From positions 518,244 to 582,243 of the forward strand of contig NZ_JAFMZK010000001.1 of NCBI RefSeq assembly GCF_029105185.1: DNA of 64,000 nucleotides, given 5' to 3'. This document shows, one piece after another, positions 56,712 through 64,000 of the stretch. This DNA is from Aliiroseovarius sp. Z3. GTDB lineage: Bacteria; Pseudomonadota; Alphaproteobacteria; Rhodobacterales; Rhodobacteraceae. The translations under genes were made by a program, and so were the position numbers. Each line of letters starts with the position of its first letter. Positions within the stretch are counted from its first letter, which is position 1. The notes below the pieces were generated by a model. That model was not told the origin of the DNA and made no database searches. It saw only the letters and a program-made list of their open reading frames with translations.

Positions 56712-57728
56712 ATGGTTAGTCTGTCAGGACCGACAACCGCAACGATCACCGAAGGTTTGCCCGGAACCGGCAATGTCAGTGCCAGCGGGTCGGTCACCAA
56801 TACCGAACCTGGCACCTACAGCTGGATTGCCGGTGGTTATGATATTCTTTCGGCCCCCTCGTTTGGCACGCTGACCATCACGCAGAACACAGCCAACAAC
56901 GAAGGCGGCTATACATGGTCTTTTGTTGTCGACAGCGATGATCCGGCGCTGGATGGCTTGGACGCGGGACAAAGTCTGAATGTGACATTCAACATCCGCG
57001 TCCGCGATACCTCGTTCAATGCGGCAAATGGCTATGCCTCGACAGTGAACGGCACGGCCGTAGTCGACACCCATCAGGTGACAATCACGATCTTCGGCGA
57101 GACCGAGGTTTGCTTTGTCCGTGGTACTGAAATCCTGACTGACCTTGGTCCGCGTCGGATCGAGACGTTGCGCGTTGGCGATCTGGTCATGACACGTGAC
57201 AATGGTTTGCAACCGCTGCGCTGGATTTCCGCCTCGAAAGTATCTCGGGACCGGCGTCGCGGCAACTCGCAGCTGGATCCGGTGGCAATCGAACCCGATA
57301 CATTTGCGCCCGGCGTGCCAGGCAAAACGCTACGCGTTTCGCCACAGCACCGGTTGCTTCTGGAAGGCCCGCACGTGGATCTTTTGCTGGCGCAGGATAC
57401 GGCGCTTGCCAGTGCGAAAAGCCTTGTGAATGGCGACAGCATCTACGAATGCGGCGACGAGGTCGAAGATCTGGAATACTGGCACATCGTCCTCGAGCAG
57501 CACGAAATTGTCTTCGCAAACGGGTGTCCCACTGAAACCCTTCATCTGGGCGACGTGGCGCTGTCGACTCTGACCGACGCGCAGATCGAAGAGCTTTGCG
57601 CGATCTTCCCGGATCTGGCCGAACAGCAGGACGATCTGGCCCATGCCGAGTTGCGCGGGTTTGAGGGGCAGGTCATTTCACGCGCCATGAACCCGGCCCG
57701 GATGGCATCCAAGGACCACCCAATCTGA
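56712..57728 (+). CDS. Hint-domain protein with N-terminal cadherin-like (VCBS-type) repeat
   Basis: 338 aa from the ATG at 56712, which has GGGAG 8 nt upstream; the longer ORF from 56619 is unlikely. Residues about 1-128 form an Asn/Thr/Gly-rich beta domain like VCBS or cadherin-type repeats. A Hint module starts at Cys134 (VCFVRGTEILTDLGPRRIE) and runs to about 300 with TLRVSPQHRLLL and VFANGCPTETLHLG. No signal peptide is seen, consistent with type I export, as proposed for similar roseobacter proteins. It is probably extracellular. Confidence 0.9.
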   Translation: MVSLSGPTTATITEGLPGTGNVSASGSVTNTEPGTYSWIAGGYDILSAPSFGTLTITQNTANNEGGYTWSFVVDSDDPALDGLDAGQSLNVTFNIRVRDTSFNAANGYASTVNGTAVVDTHQVTITIFGETEVCFVRGTEILTDLGPRRIETLRVGDLVMTRDNGLQPLRWISASKVSRDRRRGNSQLDPVAIEPDTFAPGVPGKTLRVSPQHRLLLEGPHVDLLLAQDTALASAKSLVNGDSIYECGDEVEDLEYWHIVLEQHEIVFANGCPTETLHLGDVALSTLTDAQIEELCAIFPDLAEQQDDLAHAELRGFEGQVISRAMNPARMASKDHPI

Positions 57729-57766
57729 CCACGCCATTCTGTTGGCACAGGCCATTTGGTTGTTAT

Positions 57767-57780
57767 GACATGAACATGTC
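57767..57780. promoter_or_regulatory. Palindrome GACATG-AA-CATGTC upstream of the flippase-like gene
   Basis: A perfect 6-bp inverted repeat with a 2-bp spacer in the 157-bp gap between the Hint gene and the flippase-like gene. It is about 105 bp from the next start codon. A regulator site is possible; nothing identifies it. Confidence 0.3.
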
Positions 57781-57885
57781 GCAAGGCGCGCCGCTGTATT
57801 TGCAGGCGGGGCACGTTTTATTCCCTCTCGCTTTTGCGCGGATGCTTTCATATTCTCGCCGCAATCCCCCGCCATAAGCCGGGCA

Positions 57886-58920
57886 ATGACAATGAGCAGC
57901 GCAAACCCCATATCTTCCACCACGGGGAAACAATCCGCCCCTGACGCCGGTTCGAGCCGGCGGCTGCGCGATACGCTGATCCTGTTGGGTCTGTTCGGCT
58001 TGGTTCTGGTCGGATTGATCGGTCTGGCCGCCGCCACCGGGTGGGAAGAAACCCGCGCGCAACTGGCCAAACTGACCGGCGCACAATTTGCCGCCCTACT
58101 TGCGTTAAGCCTTGTGAACTATGTCTTTCGCGGTCTGCGCTGGCATATATTTGCGCGCAAACTGGGACTGCCCACAGGGCTTTTTCAGGATCTGCGCCAC
58201 TTTCTGGGCGGGTTTGCCATGTCCGTCACTCCGGGACGCGTGGGCGAGCTGGTGCGGATGCGCTGGCTGAAACGGGAAACCGGCTGGGCCTTTGAACGCA
58301 CCGCGCCGCTGGTACTGGTGGATCGGGCATCTGACCTGTCGGCGATGGCCCTGATCCTTGGATTGGCGCTGGCCTTTTCAGCCACCGGCATCGCAGGCGG
58401 GTTGCCCGTCACCGTGCTGGCCCTGATCGCCGCTTTCGCCGCCACCCGCCCGCGCCTGCTGGGCTGGTTCGCCACGATGGGGCACAAGATCACCGGGCGC
58501 TTTGCGCGGCTCTGGGCCAAGGTTCGGCGCGCGTCGCTGTCTCTGGCGGCGTTCACCTCGCCCACGTTGATGGCGATTGCCGCGCTGATCGGGGTCGTCG
58601 GCTGGATCGCCGAAGGCTATGCCTTTCACCTGCTGTTGATGTGGATGGGGGCCGATATCGGCTTTGCCAAGGCGGTTGCGATCTTCGTCTTCTCGACCCT
58701 GGCCGGTGGCCTGACCGGTGCCCCCGGTGGTGTCGGCGGGGCCGAAGCCGCCATGATCGCCCTGCTTGCGATGGAAGGCGTGCCGCTTGAGGTCAGCGTC
58801 CCCGCCACCGCCATCATCCGCGTCACAACCCTTTGGTTCGCCATCGGGATCGGCCTTTTGGTCTTTCCCATCGCCGAACGCTTTTCATTGAGACATCATC
58901 ATGGTTTGGAAAACGACTGA
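57886..58920 (+). CDS. Flippase-like membrane protein (lysylphosphatidylglycerol synthase TM region family)
   Basis: 344 aa with about eight membrane helices and the family motif GGLTGAPGGVGGAEAAMIAL. The TM region of MprF-type proteins and related families flips lipids or lipid-linked sugars. It overlaps the DprE1-like gene by 20 bp, so in this cluster it may move a polyprenyl-phosphate-linked pentose across the membrane. That role is inferred from neighbours. Confidence 0.85.
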   Translation: MTMSSANPISSTTGKQSAPDAGSSRRLRDTLILLGLFGLVLVGLIGLAAATGWEETRAQLAKLTGAQFAALLALSLVNYVFRGLRWHIFARKLGLPTGLFQDLRHFLGGFAMSVTPGRVGELVRMRWLKRETGWAFERTAPLVLVDRASDLSAMALILGLALAFSATGIAGGLPVTVLALIAAFAATRPRLLGWFATMGHKITGRFARLWAKVRRASLSLAAFTSPTLMAIAALIGVVGWIAEGYAFHLLLMWMGADIGFAKAVAIFVFSTLAGGLTGAPGGVGGAEAAMIALLAMEGVPLEVSVPATAIIRVTTLWFAIGIGLLVFPIAERFSLRHHHGLEND

Positions 58921-60214
58921 ATACACCGGCTGGGGCCGGGTTCAACGCGCCACGGCGGACCTTGCCCGACCCGAGCGCGCGCGCAGCCTGAAAGCCGTCG
59001 TGGCGGAACACCCCTGCCCGGCCATCGGCAATTGCCGGTCCTATGGTGATGCGGCGCTGAATGATGGCGGTCGCGCCATCGACATGACGCGGATGAACCG
59101 GATCATCGGTTTTGACGCCGAGACCGGCATCGTGACGGTCGAGGCGGGCATCACCATCGGTGAGTTGGCCCATGTCTTTGCCCCGCGCGGCTGGTTGCCC
59201 GCCGTCATGCCCGGCACCGGCTTTGCCACGGTGGGCGGCTGTATTGCGCAGGACGTGCACGGCAAGAACCACCACAACGCGGGCAGCTTTGGCCAGCATG
59301 TCCTGTCCGTCACGCTGCTCAATGGCGACAAACGCACCGTCGCCACGCCCGGTCGGAATGCCAGCCTGTTCCGCGCCACCATGGGCGGCATCGGCCAGAC
59401 CGGCCTGATCGCCGAGGCGAAATTGCAACTCAAACCCTGCCCCGGCGACGTGATGATGGTCACCGAACGCCGGGCCGAGGATTGGGACGAACACATCGCC
59501 CTGCTGGATGGCAGTCAGGCGACCTATACCGTCGGTTGGATCGACACCACCGCCAAAGGCGACGCGCTGGGACGCGGCATCATCGAAGAGGCCGAGCTGG
59601 CCGCCGGGCTTCTGCCCAAGGCCAAACCGTCGAAGAAAATCCCGCTAGACGCGCCGGGTTTCGCGCTGTCGAACCCCGTGGTGCGGGCCTTCAACAACGC
59701 CTATTATCGCCGCGTGCCTGTGTCCGGGCGCTCGTCGGTCAAGCGCATCGACGATTTCTTTTTCCCGCTGGACAAGATCCACGACTGGAACCGGCTTTAC
59801 GGAAAACGCGGTTTTTACCAGTTCCAGAACGTGGTGCCGTTGGACCAGTCGGGTGCCCTGAAAGCGATGTTGGAGCTGATCGCGGGGGCGGGCCTGTCTT
59901 CGCCTCTGGCCGTTCTGAAACGCATGGGACCGGGACGCGCGGGGCACATGAGTTTCCCGATGGAGGGTTATACGCTGGCGGTCGATTTCCCCGCCCGTAA
60001 CGCGGCGGTCGATCTGATCGCGATGCTTGAGGATATGACGGTGGACGCGGGCGGGCGGCTGTATCTGGCCAAGGACGCGCTGGCAACCGGCCCCGCCATC
60101 AAGGCGATGTATCCCGAACATGGCGACTGGGTCGCACAGGTCAACAAGACCGACCCCGAGCACGCGCTGGAAACCGATATGGTGCGCCGCCTGAACCTTC
60201 GCGAGGCAGGGTAA
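58901..60214 (+). CDS. DprE1-like FAD-dependent oxidase (polyprenylphosphoryl-ribose 2-epimerase, oxidase subunit)
   Basis: 437 aa. The FAD-domain blocks AIGNCRSYGDAALNDGG and QDVHGKNHHNAGSFGQHV are those of DprE1, and the C-terminal half matches it too (FFFPLDKIHDWNRLYGKRGF, GGRLYLAKDAL, AMYPEHGDW). In mycobacteria DprE1 oxidises the 2'-OH of decaprenyl-phosphoryl-ribose. The lysine of LAKDA (about Lys391) is kept. The cysteine attacked by benzothiazinones in M. tuberculosis (Cys387) corresponds to Ala360 here. It is followed 4 bp later by the DprE2-like gene. Confidence 0.9.
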   Translation: MVWKTTEYTGWGRVQRATADLARPERARSLKAVVAEHPCPAIGNCRSYGDAALNDGGRAIDMTRMNRIIGFDAETGIVTVEAGITIGELAHVFAPRGWLPAVMPGTGFATVGGCIAQDVHGKNHHNAGSFGQHVLSVTLLNGDKRTVATPGRNASLFRATMGGIGQTGLIAEAKLQLKPCPGDVMMVTERRAEDWDEHIALLDGSQATYTVGWIDTTAKGDALGRGIIEEAELAAGLLPKAKPSKKIPLDAPGFALSNPVVRAFNNAYYRRVPVSGRSSVKRIDDFFFPLDKIHDWNRLYGKRGFYQFQNVVPLDQSGALKAMLELIAGAGLSSPLAVLKRMGPGRAGHMSFPMEGYTLAVDFPARNAAVDLIAMLEDMTVDAGGRLYLAKDALATGPAIKAMYPEHGDWVAQVNKTDPEHALETDMVRRLNLREAG

Positions 60215-60218
60215 GAAC

Positions 60219-60968
60219 ATGACAAAGACCAAACAGAACCAGTGCTGGATCATCCTAGGCGCGACATCGTCCATGGCGCGCGCCTTTGCGCAGGCGGTGG
60301 CCGATCAAGGCGCCAGCGTCCTTTTGGCCGGACGTGATATGGATGACCTGAAGCGGTCAGCCACGGATCTGTCCGCGCGCGGCGTCACCGCCGAAGCGGT
60401 CAGGTTCGATGCCCGCGACATTACCACCTTCCAACCCATCATTGACCGCGCCACACGCGAGGATGGTGTCATCAACGCCGCCGTGTTCGTGGGCTCCATG
60501 CCGCCGCAGGACGAGATCGACGCCAACCCTGCCCTGATCGAAGGCGTGGTGGCCGACAGCCACACCGGACCAGCCGCGTTCCTGACCATGCTTGCCCCGG
60601 TGATCGAAGAGCGGGGCGCGGGCACAGTGGTCGGCGTCGGATCGGTTGCAGGCGACCGGGGGCGGATCGGCAATTATGTCTATGGATCGGCCAAAGCAGG
60701 ATTTGCGACCTATCTGTCGGGTCTGCGCAACCGTCTGACCCGCGCGGGCGGACATGTGGTGACGGTGAAACCCGGTTTCGTGGACACGGCGATGACATGG
60801 GGGATCGAAGGAATGTTCCTTGTCGCCTCGCCCCAGAAGGTGGCTGCCGACATCCTGAAAGCGGTCGAGAAACAGCGCAACGTAATCTATACGCCGTTCT
60901 TCTGGCGCTACATCATGCTGATCATCCGGCACATCCCCGAGTTCATTTTCAAGAAAATGTCGATCTGA
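60219..60968 (+). CDS. DprE2-like short-chain reductase
   Basis: A 249-aa SDR protein. The cofactor loop is ILGATSSMARAFAQAVAD, YVYGSAKAGFATYLSGL carries the Tyr-x3-Lys pair, and VKPGFVDTAMTWG follows. With the DprE1-like enzyme it would reduce the 2-keto intermediate to polyprenyl-phosphoryl-arabinose. The C-terminal region (YTPFFWRYIMLIIRHIPEF) is hydrophobic and probably lies at the membrane, as in DprE2. Confidence 0.88.
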   Translation: MTKTKQNQCWIILGATSSMARAFAQAVADQGASVLLAGRDMDDLKRSATDLSARGVTAEAVRFDARDITTFQPIIDRATREDGVINAAVFVGSMPPQDEIDANPALIEGVVADSHTGPAAFLTMLAPVIEERGAGTVVGVGSVAGDRGRIGNYVYGSAKAGFATYLSGLRNRLTRAGGHVVTVKPGFVDTAMTWGIEGMFLVASPQKVAADILKAVEKQRNVIYTPFFWRYIMLIIRHIPEFIFKKMSI

Positions 60969-60987
60969 GCAGCATTCGCGTGGCGGC

Positions 60988-62448
60988 TTAACCGACCCCG
61001 AACCACTCTTGCCACAGACCGGCGGCATAGAACATGATCGAGAGGGTCATGAGCATCAGCCCAATGCCCCGCTTATCTTTCATCGCAAAGACGATGGGGT
61101 CGTAATCCTGCTTGCCGTACCAGCCCAGCCGCACCATGCGGATCATCCACCACGCCAGCGGCAGGCCCGCCACCCACATCAGCCATTGCGTCTTGTAAAG
61201 CGACAGGGCCTGCTCGGTGAAGGAATAAAGGAAGAAGGCGACCAGTGATGCCACCACGCCCAATGAGGCAACGTTCAGAAGGTCGGGCCGGTCGGGTCGG
61301 CCATAGCCGCGCCCCGGCAGGCGTTCGTCTGATGTGGCAAGGGTCAGTTCGGTCAGGCGCTTCACGCAACCCAACGCCAGAAACACCGGGAAGATGAACA
61401 CAAGCAGATAGCCAGACACATGGATGTCTGTCGCCGCCGCCCCCGCCACGACACGCAACGTATAAAGCGACGCCAGCACCGCGATATCCACCCAGCGCAT
61501 CCGCTTCAGCTTCAGCGAATAGGCCAGCGACAGCGCCATATACAGGCTTACCACCCCAAAAAACGCCAGACCCAGATGGGCCGCAACGCCCAGCGCGATG
61601 GCGGCCAACACGAAGAAACTTGTCATCCCCACCTGTATCGGCACCGCGCCCGAGGCGAAGGGTCGTTTGCATTTCTTGACGTGAAGCCGGTCGGCTTCGA
61701 GATCCAGCAGGTCATTCACCAGATAGATCGACGACGCGGCCGCCGAGAAGCTGATCACGCCCAATATGGCAAGAATGAAGGTGTTCAGGTCGAAGGCGTG
61801 CCCGGCAATCATCGGCACGAACAGCAGAACATTCTTGACCCACTGGTGAGGGCGGAAGCTCTTCAGTACATCTTTCATGCGCCAACCACCCGCGATCTGG
61901 GTAACGGGCTTGCCCTGCGCCTCCAATGCTTTGGCCGACCGTGGATCGCCCACGACAAGGGCCGCATCGGCTTGGTCCCACACCGGGCGATCCACCGGGG
62001 CGTTGCCAGCATAGTGAAAGCCGCCCTTGCCGTAAGCATCCACCAAGGCCTCGGCCTTGCGCGCACCTTTCAGGTTGGTTTTTCCATCCGAGGCAAAGAC
62101 ACGCTCAGACAAACCGTGTTCTGCGGCCAACTGGGCCACCACGCTGTGATCGGATGCCGAGGCCAGAACGACCTCGCGCCCTTCGGTCTGGGCCGCGCGG
62201 GCAACCTCAAGCACATCTGGTTCGACGGGCAAAAGGTCGATGCGCAACGCGGCGATCCGGGCCAGTTCCGCCTTCAGTCGCGCCGGGTCGCGAAAATGCG
62301 CAAGACTGGTTTGCAGCGTATGGATCGGGTCGCGACCAAGGCCGGCCCAAAAACACTCAAACAGGATATCAGTGCGCAGGAACGTTCCGTCGACGTCCAG
62401 CACGAATGGTTTCTTGATCAACTCTTCCGCCATCACATTACGATCCAT
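60988..62448 (-). CDS. Fusion of HAD phosphatase and UbiA-type prenyl-phosphate phosphoribosyltransferase
   Basis: 486 aa. Residues about 12-190 are a HAD domain (DxDGT at Asp18/Asp20; LASASDHSVV; K in SDGKTNLKG), and about 200-480 are a UbiA domain with nine helices, the NDLLDLEADRLHVKKCKRP metal/diphosphate motif and LYTLRVVAGAAA typical of decaprenyl-phosphate phosphoribosyltransferase. Proposed: transfer of phosphoribose to polyprenyl phosphate, then 5'-dephosphorylation by the HAD half. The gene is convergent with the DprE genes. Its start overlaps the lytic transglycosylase gene by 11 bp; an ATG at 62433 is the alternative. Confidence 0.87.
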   Translation of the reverse strand: MDRNVMAEELIKKPFVLDVDGTFLRTDILFECFWAGLGRDPIHTLQTSLAHFRDPARLKAELARIAALRIDLLPVEPDVLEVARAAQTEGREVVLASASDHSVVAQLAAEHGLSERVFASDGKTNLKGARKAEALVDAYGKGGFHYAGNAPVDRPVWDQADAALVVGDPRSAKALEAQGKPVTQIAGGWRMKDVLKSFRPHQWVKNVLLFVPMIAGHAFDLNTFILAILGVISFSAAASSIYLVNDLLDLEADRLHVKKCKRPFASGAVPIQVGMTSFFVLAAIALGVAAHLGLAFFGVVSLYMALSLAYSLKLKRMRWVDIAVLASLYTLRVVAGAAATDIHVSGYLLVFIFPVFLALGCVKRLTELTLATSDERLPGRGYGRPDRPDLLNVASLGVVASLVAFFLYSFTEQALSLYKTQWLMWVAGLPLAWWMIRMVRLGWYGKQDYDPIVFAMKDKRGIGLMLMTLSIMFYAAGLWQEWFGVG

Positions 62449-63265
62449 TCACTGCAAATACACATCCGTCAGACAAAAGCTCTGGCGGGGTCAGGCACAA
62501 CCCGCGCGCAACCTTCCAGGCTGCCAAAACTTTGGGCACATAGGCGCGGGTTTCCGCATAGGGCGGGACGCCCCCATTGTCCTTCACCGCATTCTCGCCC
62601 GCATTGTAACCTGCAAGAGCCAGTATGGGATCGCCATGGAAATGATTGATCAACCAGTTCAGATAGGCGACCCCCCCTTTGATGTTCTGCGAAGGGTCAT
62701 TGCTGTCTTCAACACCAAATCGGGCGGCGGTATCCGGGATCAGTTGCATCAATCCCTGTGCGCCAGCGTGGCTTTCCACATCCACACGCCCGCCGCTTTC
62801 AACTGAAATCAGCGCCAGCACAAGCGCAGGCGACACCGGGGTGCCAATCGTTGCTTTCAGAATATCGGTTCCATGCGACTGTGCGATGGTTTGCAGATGT
62901 TGAAGACGCGGCTGTGTTAACCCTTCTTGCGTCTCAAGAAGATCAAGGGCGGTGCGCACATTGGCTGGCCCTGCTTTATCCAGACGCGGCGACACGGTCG
63001 TCCAGAACCAGTCCCATTCAGTGGGCTGTGGCGTCGGAACAGCGGCTGCGACTTCCTCGACCACATCGGGGGCCGGGGTTTTGGGTGCAAGGGCCGCTTC
63101 TTGTGCTGCCGGATCAATCTGGATGGTAATGCGCTTGGCCCCGGCTTCCGGCACCGACACACGCTTAAAGGTAAAGTCGGGAAAGGGCGCTGGCGTGGTA
63201 TCCGCCTGCACCTGAACCCCCATCGCGAGAGTCAGGACTATGCTTATGGTCACGAAGCGCCGCAT
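62438..63265 (-). CDS. Lytic transglycosylase (SLT domain)
   Basis: 275 aa with a signal peptide (ending VQVQA). A Pro/Ala-rich linker (to about 85) precedes the SLT domain with catalytic Glu156 in LISVESGG, then AQGLMQLIPDTAARFGV and LAGYNAGENAVKDNGGVPPY. It cuts peptidoglycan in the periplasm. It precedes the HAD-UbiA gene, and tad-type pilin genes lie upstream and divergent, so it may open the wall for pilus assembly. Confidence 0.92.
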   Translation of the reverse strand: MRRFVTISIVLTLAMGVQVQADTTPAPFPDFTFKRVSVPEAGAKRITIQIDPAAQEAALAPKTPAPDVVEEVAAAVPTPQPTEWDWFWTTVSPRLDKAGPANVRTALDLLETQEGLTQPRLQHLQTIAQSHGTDILKATIGTPVSPALVLALISVESGGRVDVESHAGAQGLMQLIPDTAARFGVEDSNDPSQNIKGGVAYLNWLINHFHGDPILALAGYNAGENAVKDNGGVPPYAETRAYVPKVLAAWKVARGLCLTPPELLSDGCVFAVNGS

Positions 63266-63600
63266 TTGCGGTTCTCTGCTCTGCCTCGAATTGTTTTGTT
63301 GTTTGTTGCAGATTTCGCCTGTCAGGGCCAGATTTACCTGATATTATCCACGAGTTTTGCGGGCATCCGCGCAGGATTATCACGAAACCAAAATTTTTAG
63401 TCATTTTAATACTTATTACTTTCAACACCTTAGACCCACAAACCCTTAAAAATTCGTTAAGCCAGAAAAGGTACGAAACCTGCCCAACTCTCGCCCCAAT
63501 CAAAGGGCTAATTAGGTTTCATGCCAAGCAGCGCTGCGGACGGCAACAAGTTCAGGCGCCAAGGTGAAAGAAACGAAACAACACCTTTCGGAGTGAAACA
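63266..63600. other. A+T-rich region between the transglycosylase and pilin genes
   Basis: About 335 bp without a credible gene, distinctly A+T-rich from about 63350 to 63460. It must hold the divergent promoters of the transglycosylase and the pilins. I see no clear -10/-35 pair or operator. Confidence 0.5.
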
Positions 63601-63792
63601 ATGAAACTGTATAACCTGATCAAGACTTTCCAAGCTGACGAAGACGGCGCTGTAACCGTGGACTGGGTTGTTCTGACCGCAGCGATCGTGGGCCTCGGCA
63701 TCGCGGTTCTGACCTCGGTATCCGGCGGCACCACGTCGCTGGCAGACAAAATCTCGTCCGCGCTGGACGGCATGTCGATCATGAGCCACTAA
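63601..63792 (+). CDS. Flp-type IVb pilin, copy 1
   Basis: 63 aa: short basic leader MKLYNLIKTFQADEDG followed by a hydrophobic segment AVTVDWVVLTAAIVGLGIAV and a short tail. The layout matches Flp/TadA-system pilins, with prepilin cleavage after Gly16. At +5/+6 the usual Glu-Tyr is Asp21-Trp22. GGAG lies 7 nt upstream. An almost identical gene follows 27 bp later. Confidence 0.85.
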   Translation: MKLYNLIKTFQADEDGAVTVDWVVLTAAIVGLGIAVLTSVSGGTTSLADKISSALDGMSIMSH

Positions 63793-63819
63793 TTTTACCA
63801 AGTAACTGGAGTAATGAAT

Positions 63820-64000
63820 ATGAAACTGTATAACCTGATCAAGACTTTCCAAGCCGACGAAGACGGCGCCGTGACCGTGGACTGGGTTGTTCTGACCGCA
63901 GCGATCGTGGGCCTCGGCATCGCGGTTCTGACCTCGGTATCGGGCGGCACCACGTCGCTGGCAGACAAAATCTCGTCCTCGCTGAACGCGATGTCGATCA
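63820..64000 (+). CDS. Flp-type IVb pilin, copy 2 (cut by window edge)
   Basis: The first 60 codons repeat copy 1 with few changes, mostly silent (GCT/GCC, GTA/GTG) plus two or three amino-acid changes near the end (Ala to Ser, Asp-Gly to Asn-Ala). Start 63820 matches copy 1; GGAG lies 8 nt upstream, and an ATG at 63814 is in frame. It is a recent tandem duplication or is kept alike by gene conversion. More pilin or tad genes may follow outside the window. Confidence 0.85.
   Translation, partial: MKLYNLIKTFQADEDGAVTVDWVVLTAAIVGLGIAVLTSVSGGTTSLADKISSSLNAMSI

Noticed and set aside
56712..57728. Self-splicing intein in the Hint protein
   Set aside because: There is no C-terminal host domain and no obvious His-Asn splice junction followed by Cys/Ser/Thr; the pattern fits secreted Hint-domain proteins.

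Overview
The window comes from an alphaproteobacterium, most likely a marine Rhodobacteraceae (Roseobacter group). The grounds are the extra genes inside the nuo operon, a complete leucine-degradation (liu) operon, a division and cell wall (dcw) cluster with meso-DAP-type MurE, roseobacter-style small Flp pilins, and above all a DUF1127 gene followed by hairpins with CCTCCTCCC loops, an arrangement known from Rhodobacter sphaeroides (CcaF1/CcsR). Genes are densely packed in long, translationally coupled operons. No tRNA, rRNA, IS element, prophage or CRISPR array was seen.

Region by region. 1-6142 (minus): start of the complex I operon, read nuoA-nuoB-nuoC-sulfotransferase-nuoD-nuoE-(NuoE-tail-like membrane protein)-DUF5337-nuoF; nuoF runs off the left edge. 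6443-15444 (minus): leucine/isovalerate catabolism (ivd, mccB, mccA, HMG-CoA lyase, methylglutaconyl-CoA hydratase candidate), interleaved with two LprI-like secreted proteins, a nuclease-fold protein, a GST and a small membrane protein. 15639-25159: a sugar aminotransferase, a phosphoglycolate phosphatase-like HAD, glmU-glmS-alkD, a sulfotransferase, an acyl-CoA synthetase and a lipoprotein. 25254-33887: moaA, an M20 amidohydrolase divergent from a peptide-type ABC importer without ATPases, a YeeE/YedE sulfur transporter and a DUF3422 protein.

33995-43238 (minus): dcw cluster mraZ-rsmH-ftsL-ftsI-murE-murF-mraY-murD, with a repeat-rich control region of about 660 bp upstream of mraZ. 43902-47373: Mrp/ApbC Fe-S carrier, then ccaF1-like DUF1127 and an array of eight hairpins, each with a 10-nt loop containing CCTCCTCCC, which I read as four two-hairpin anti-Shine-Dalgarno sRNAs ending in a terminator; then a SulP transporter without a STAS domain. 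47378-54820: uvrD-type helicase divergent from topA, an L,D-transpeptidase, and a 3-oxoacid CoA-transferase gene pair closed by a strong terminator. That CoA-transferase could use the acetoacetate released by HMG-CoA lyase.

54836-64000: a TIGR03032-like protein, an RTX-toxin acyltransferase homologue lacking the catalytic histidine, a Hint-domain secreted protein, and a cluster (flippase-like membrane protein, DprE1-like oxidase, DprE2-like reductase, and a convergent HAD-UbiA fusion) that looks like a compact version of the mycobacterial decaprenyl-phosphoryl-arabinose pathway. The window ends with a lytic transglycosylase and two near-identical tandem Flp-type pilin genes, the second cut by the right edge.

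The most interesting signals are the CCTCCTCCC hairpin array, the DPA-like pathway with a fused HAD-UbiA enzyme, the repeat structures upstream of mraZ, the sulfotransferase inside nuo, and the His-less HlyC homologue beside the Hint protein.
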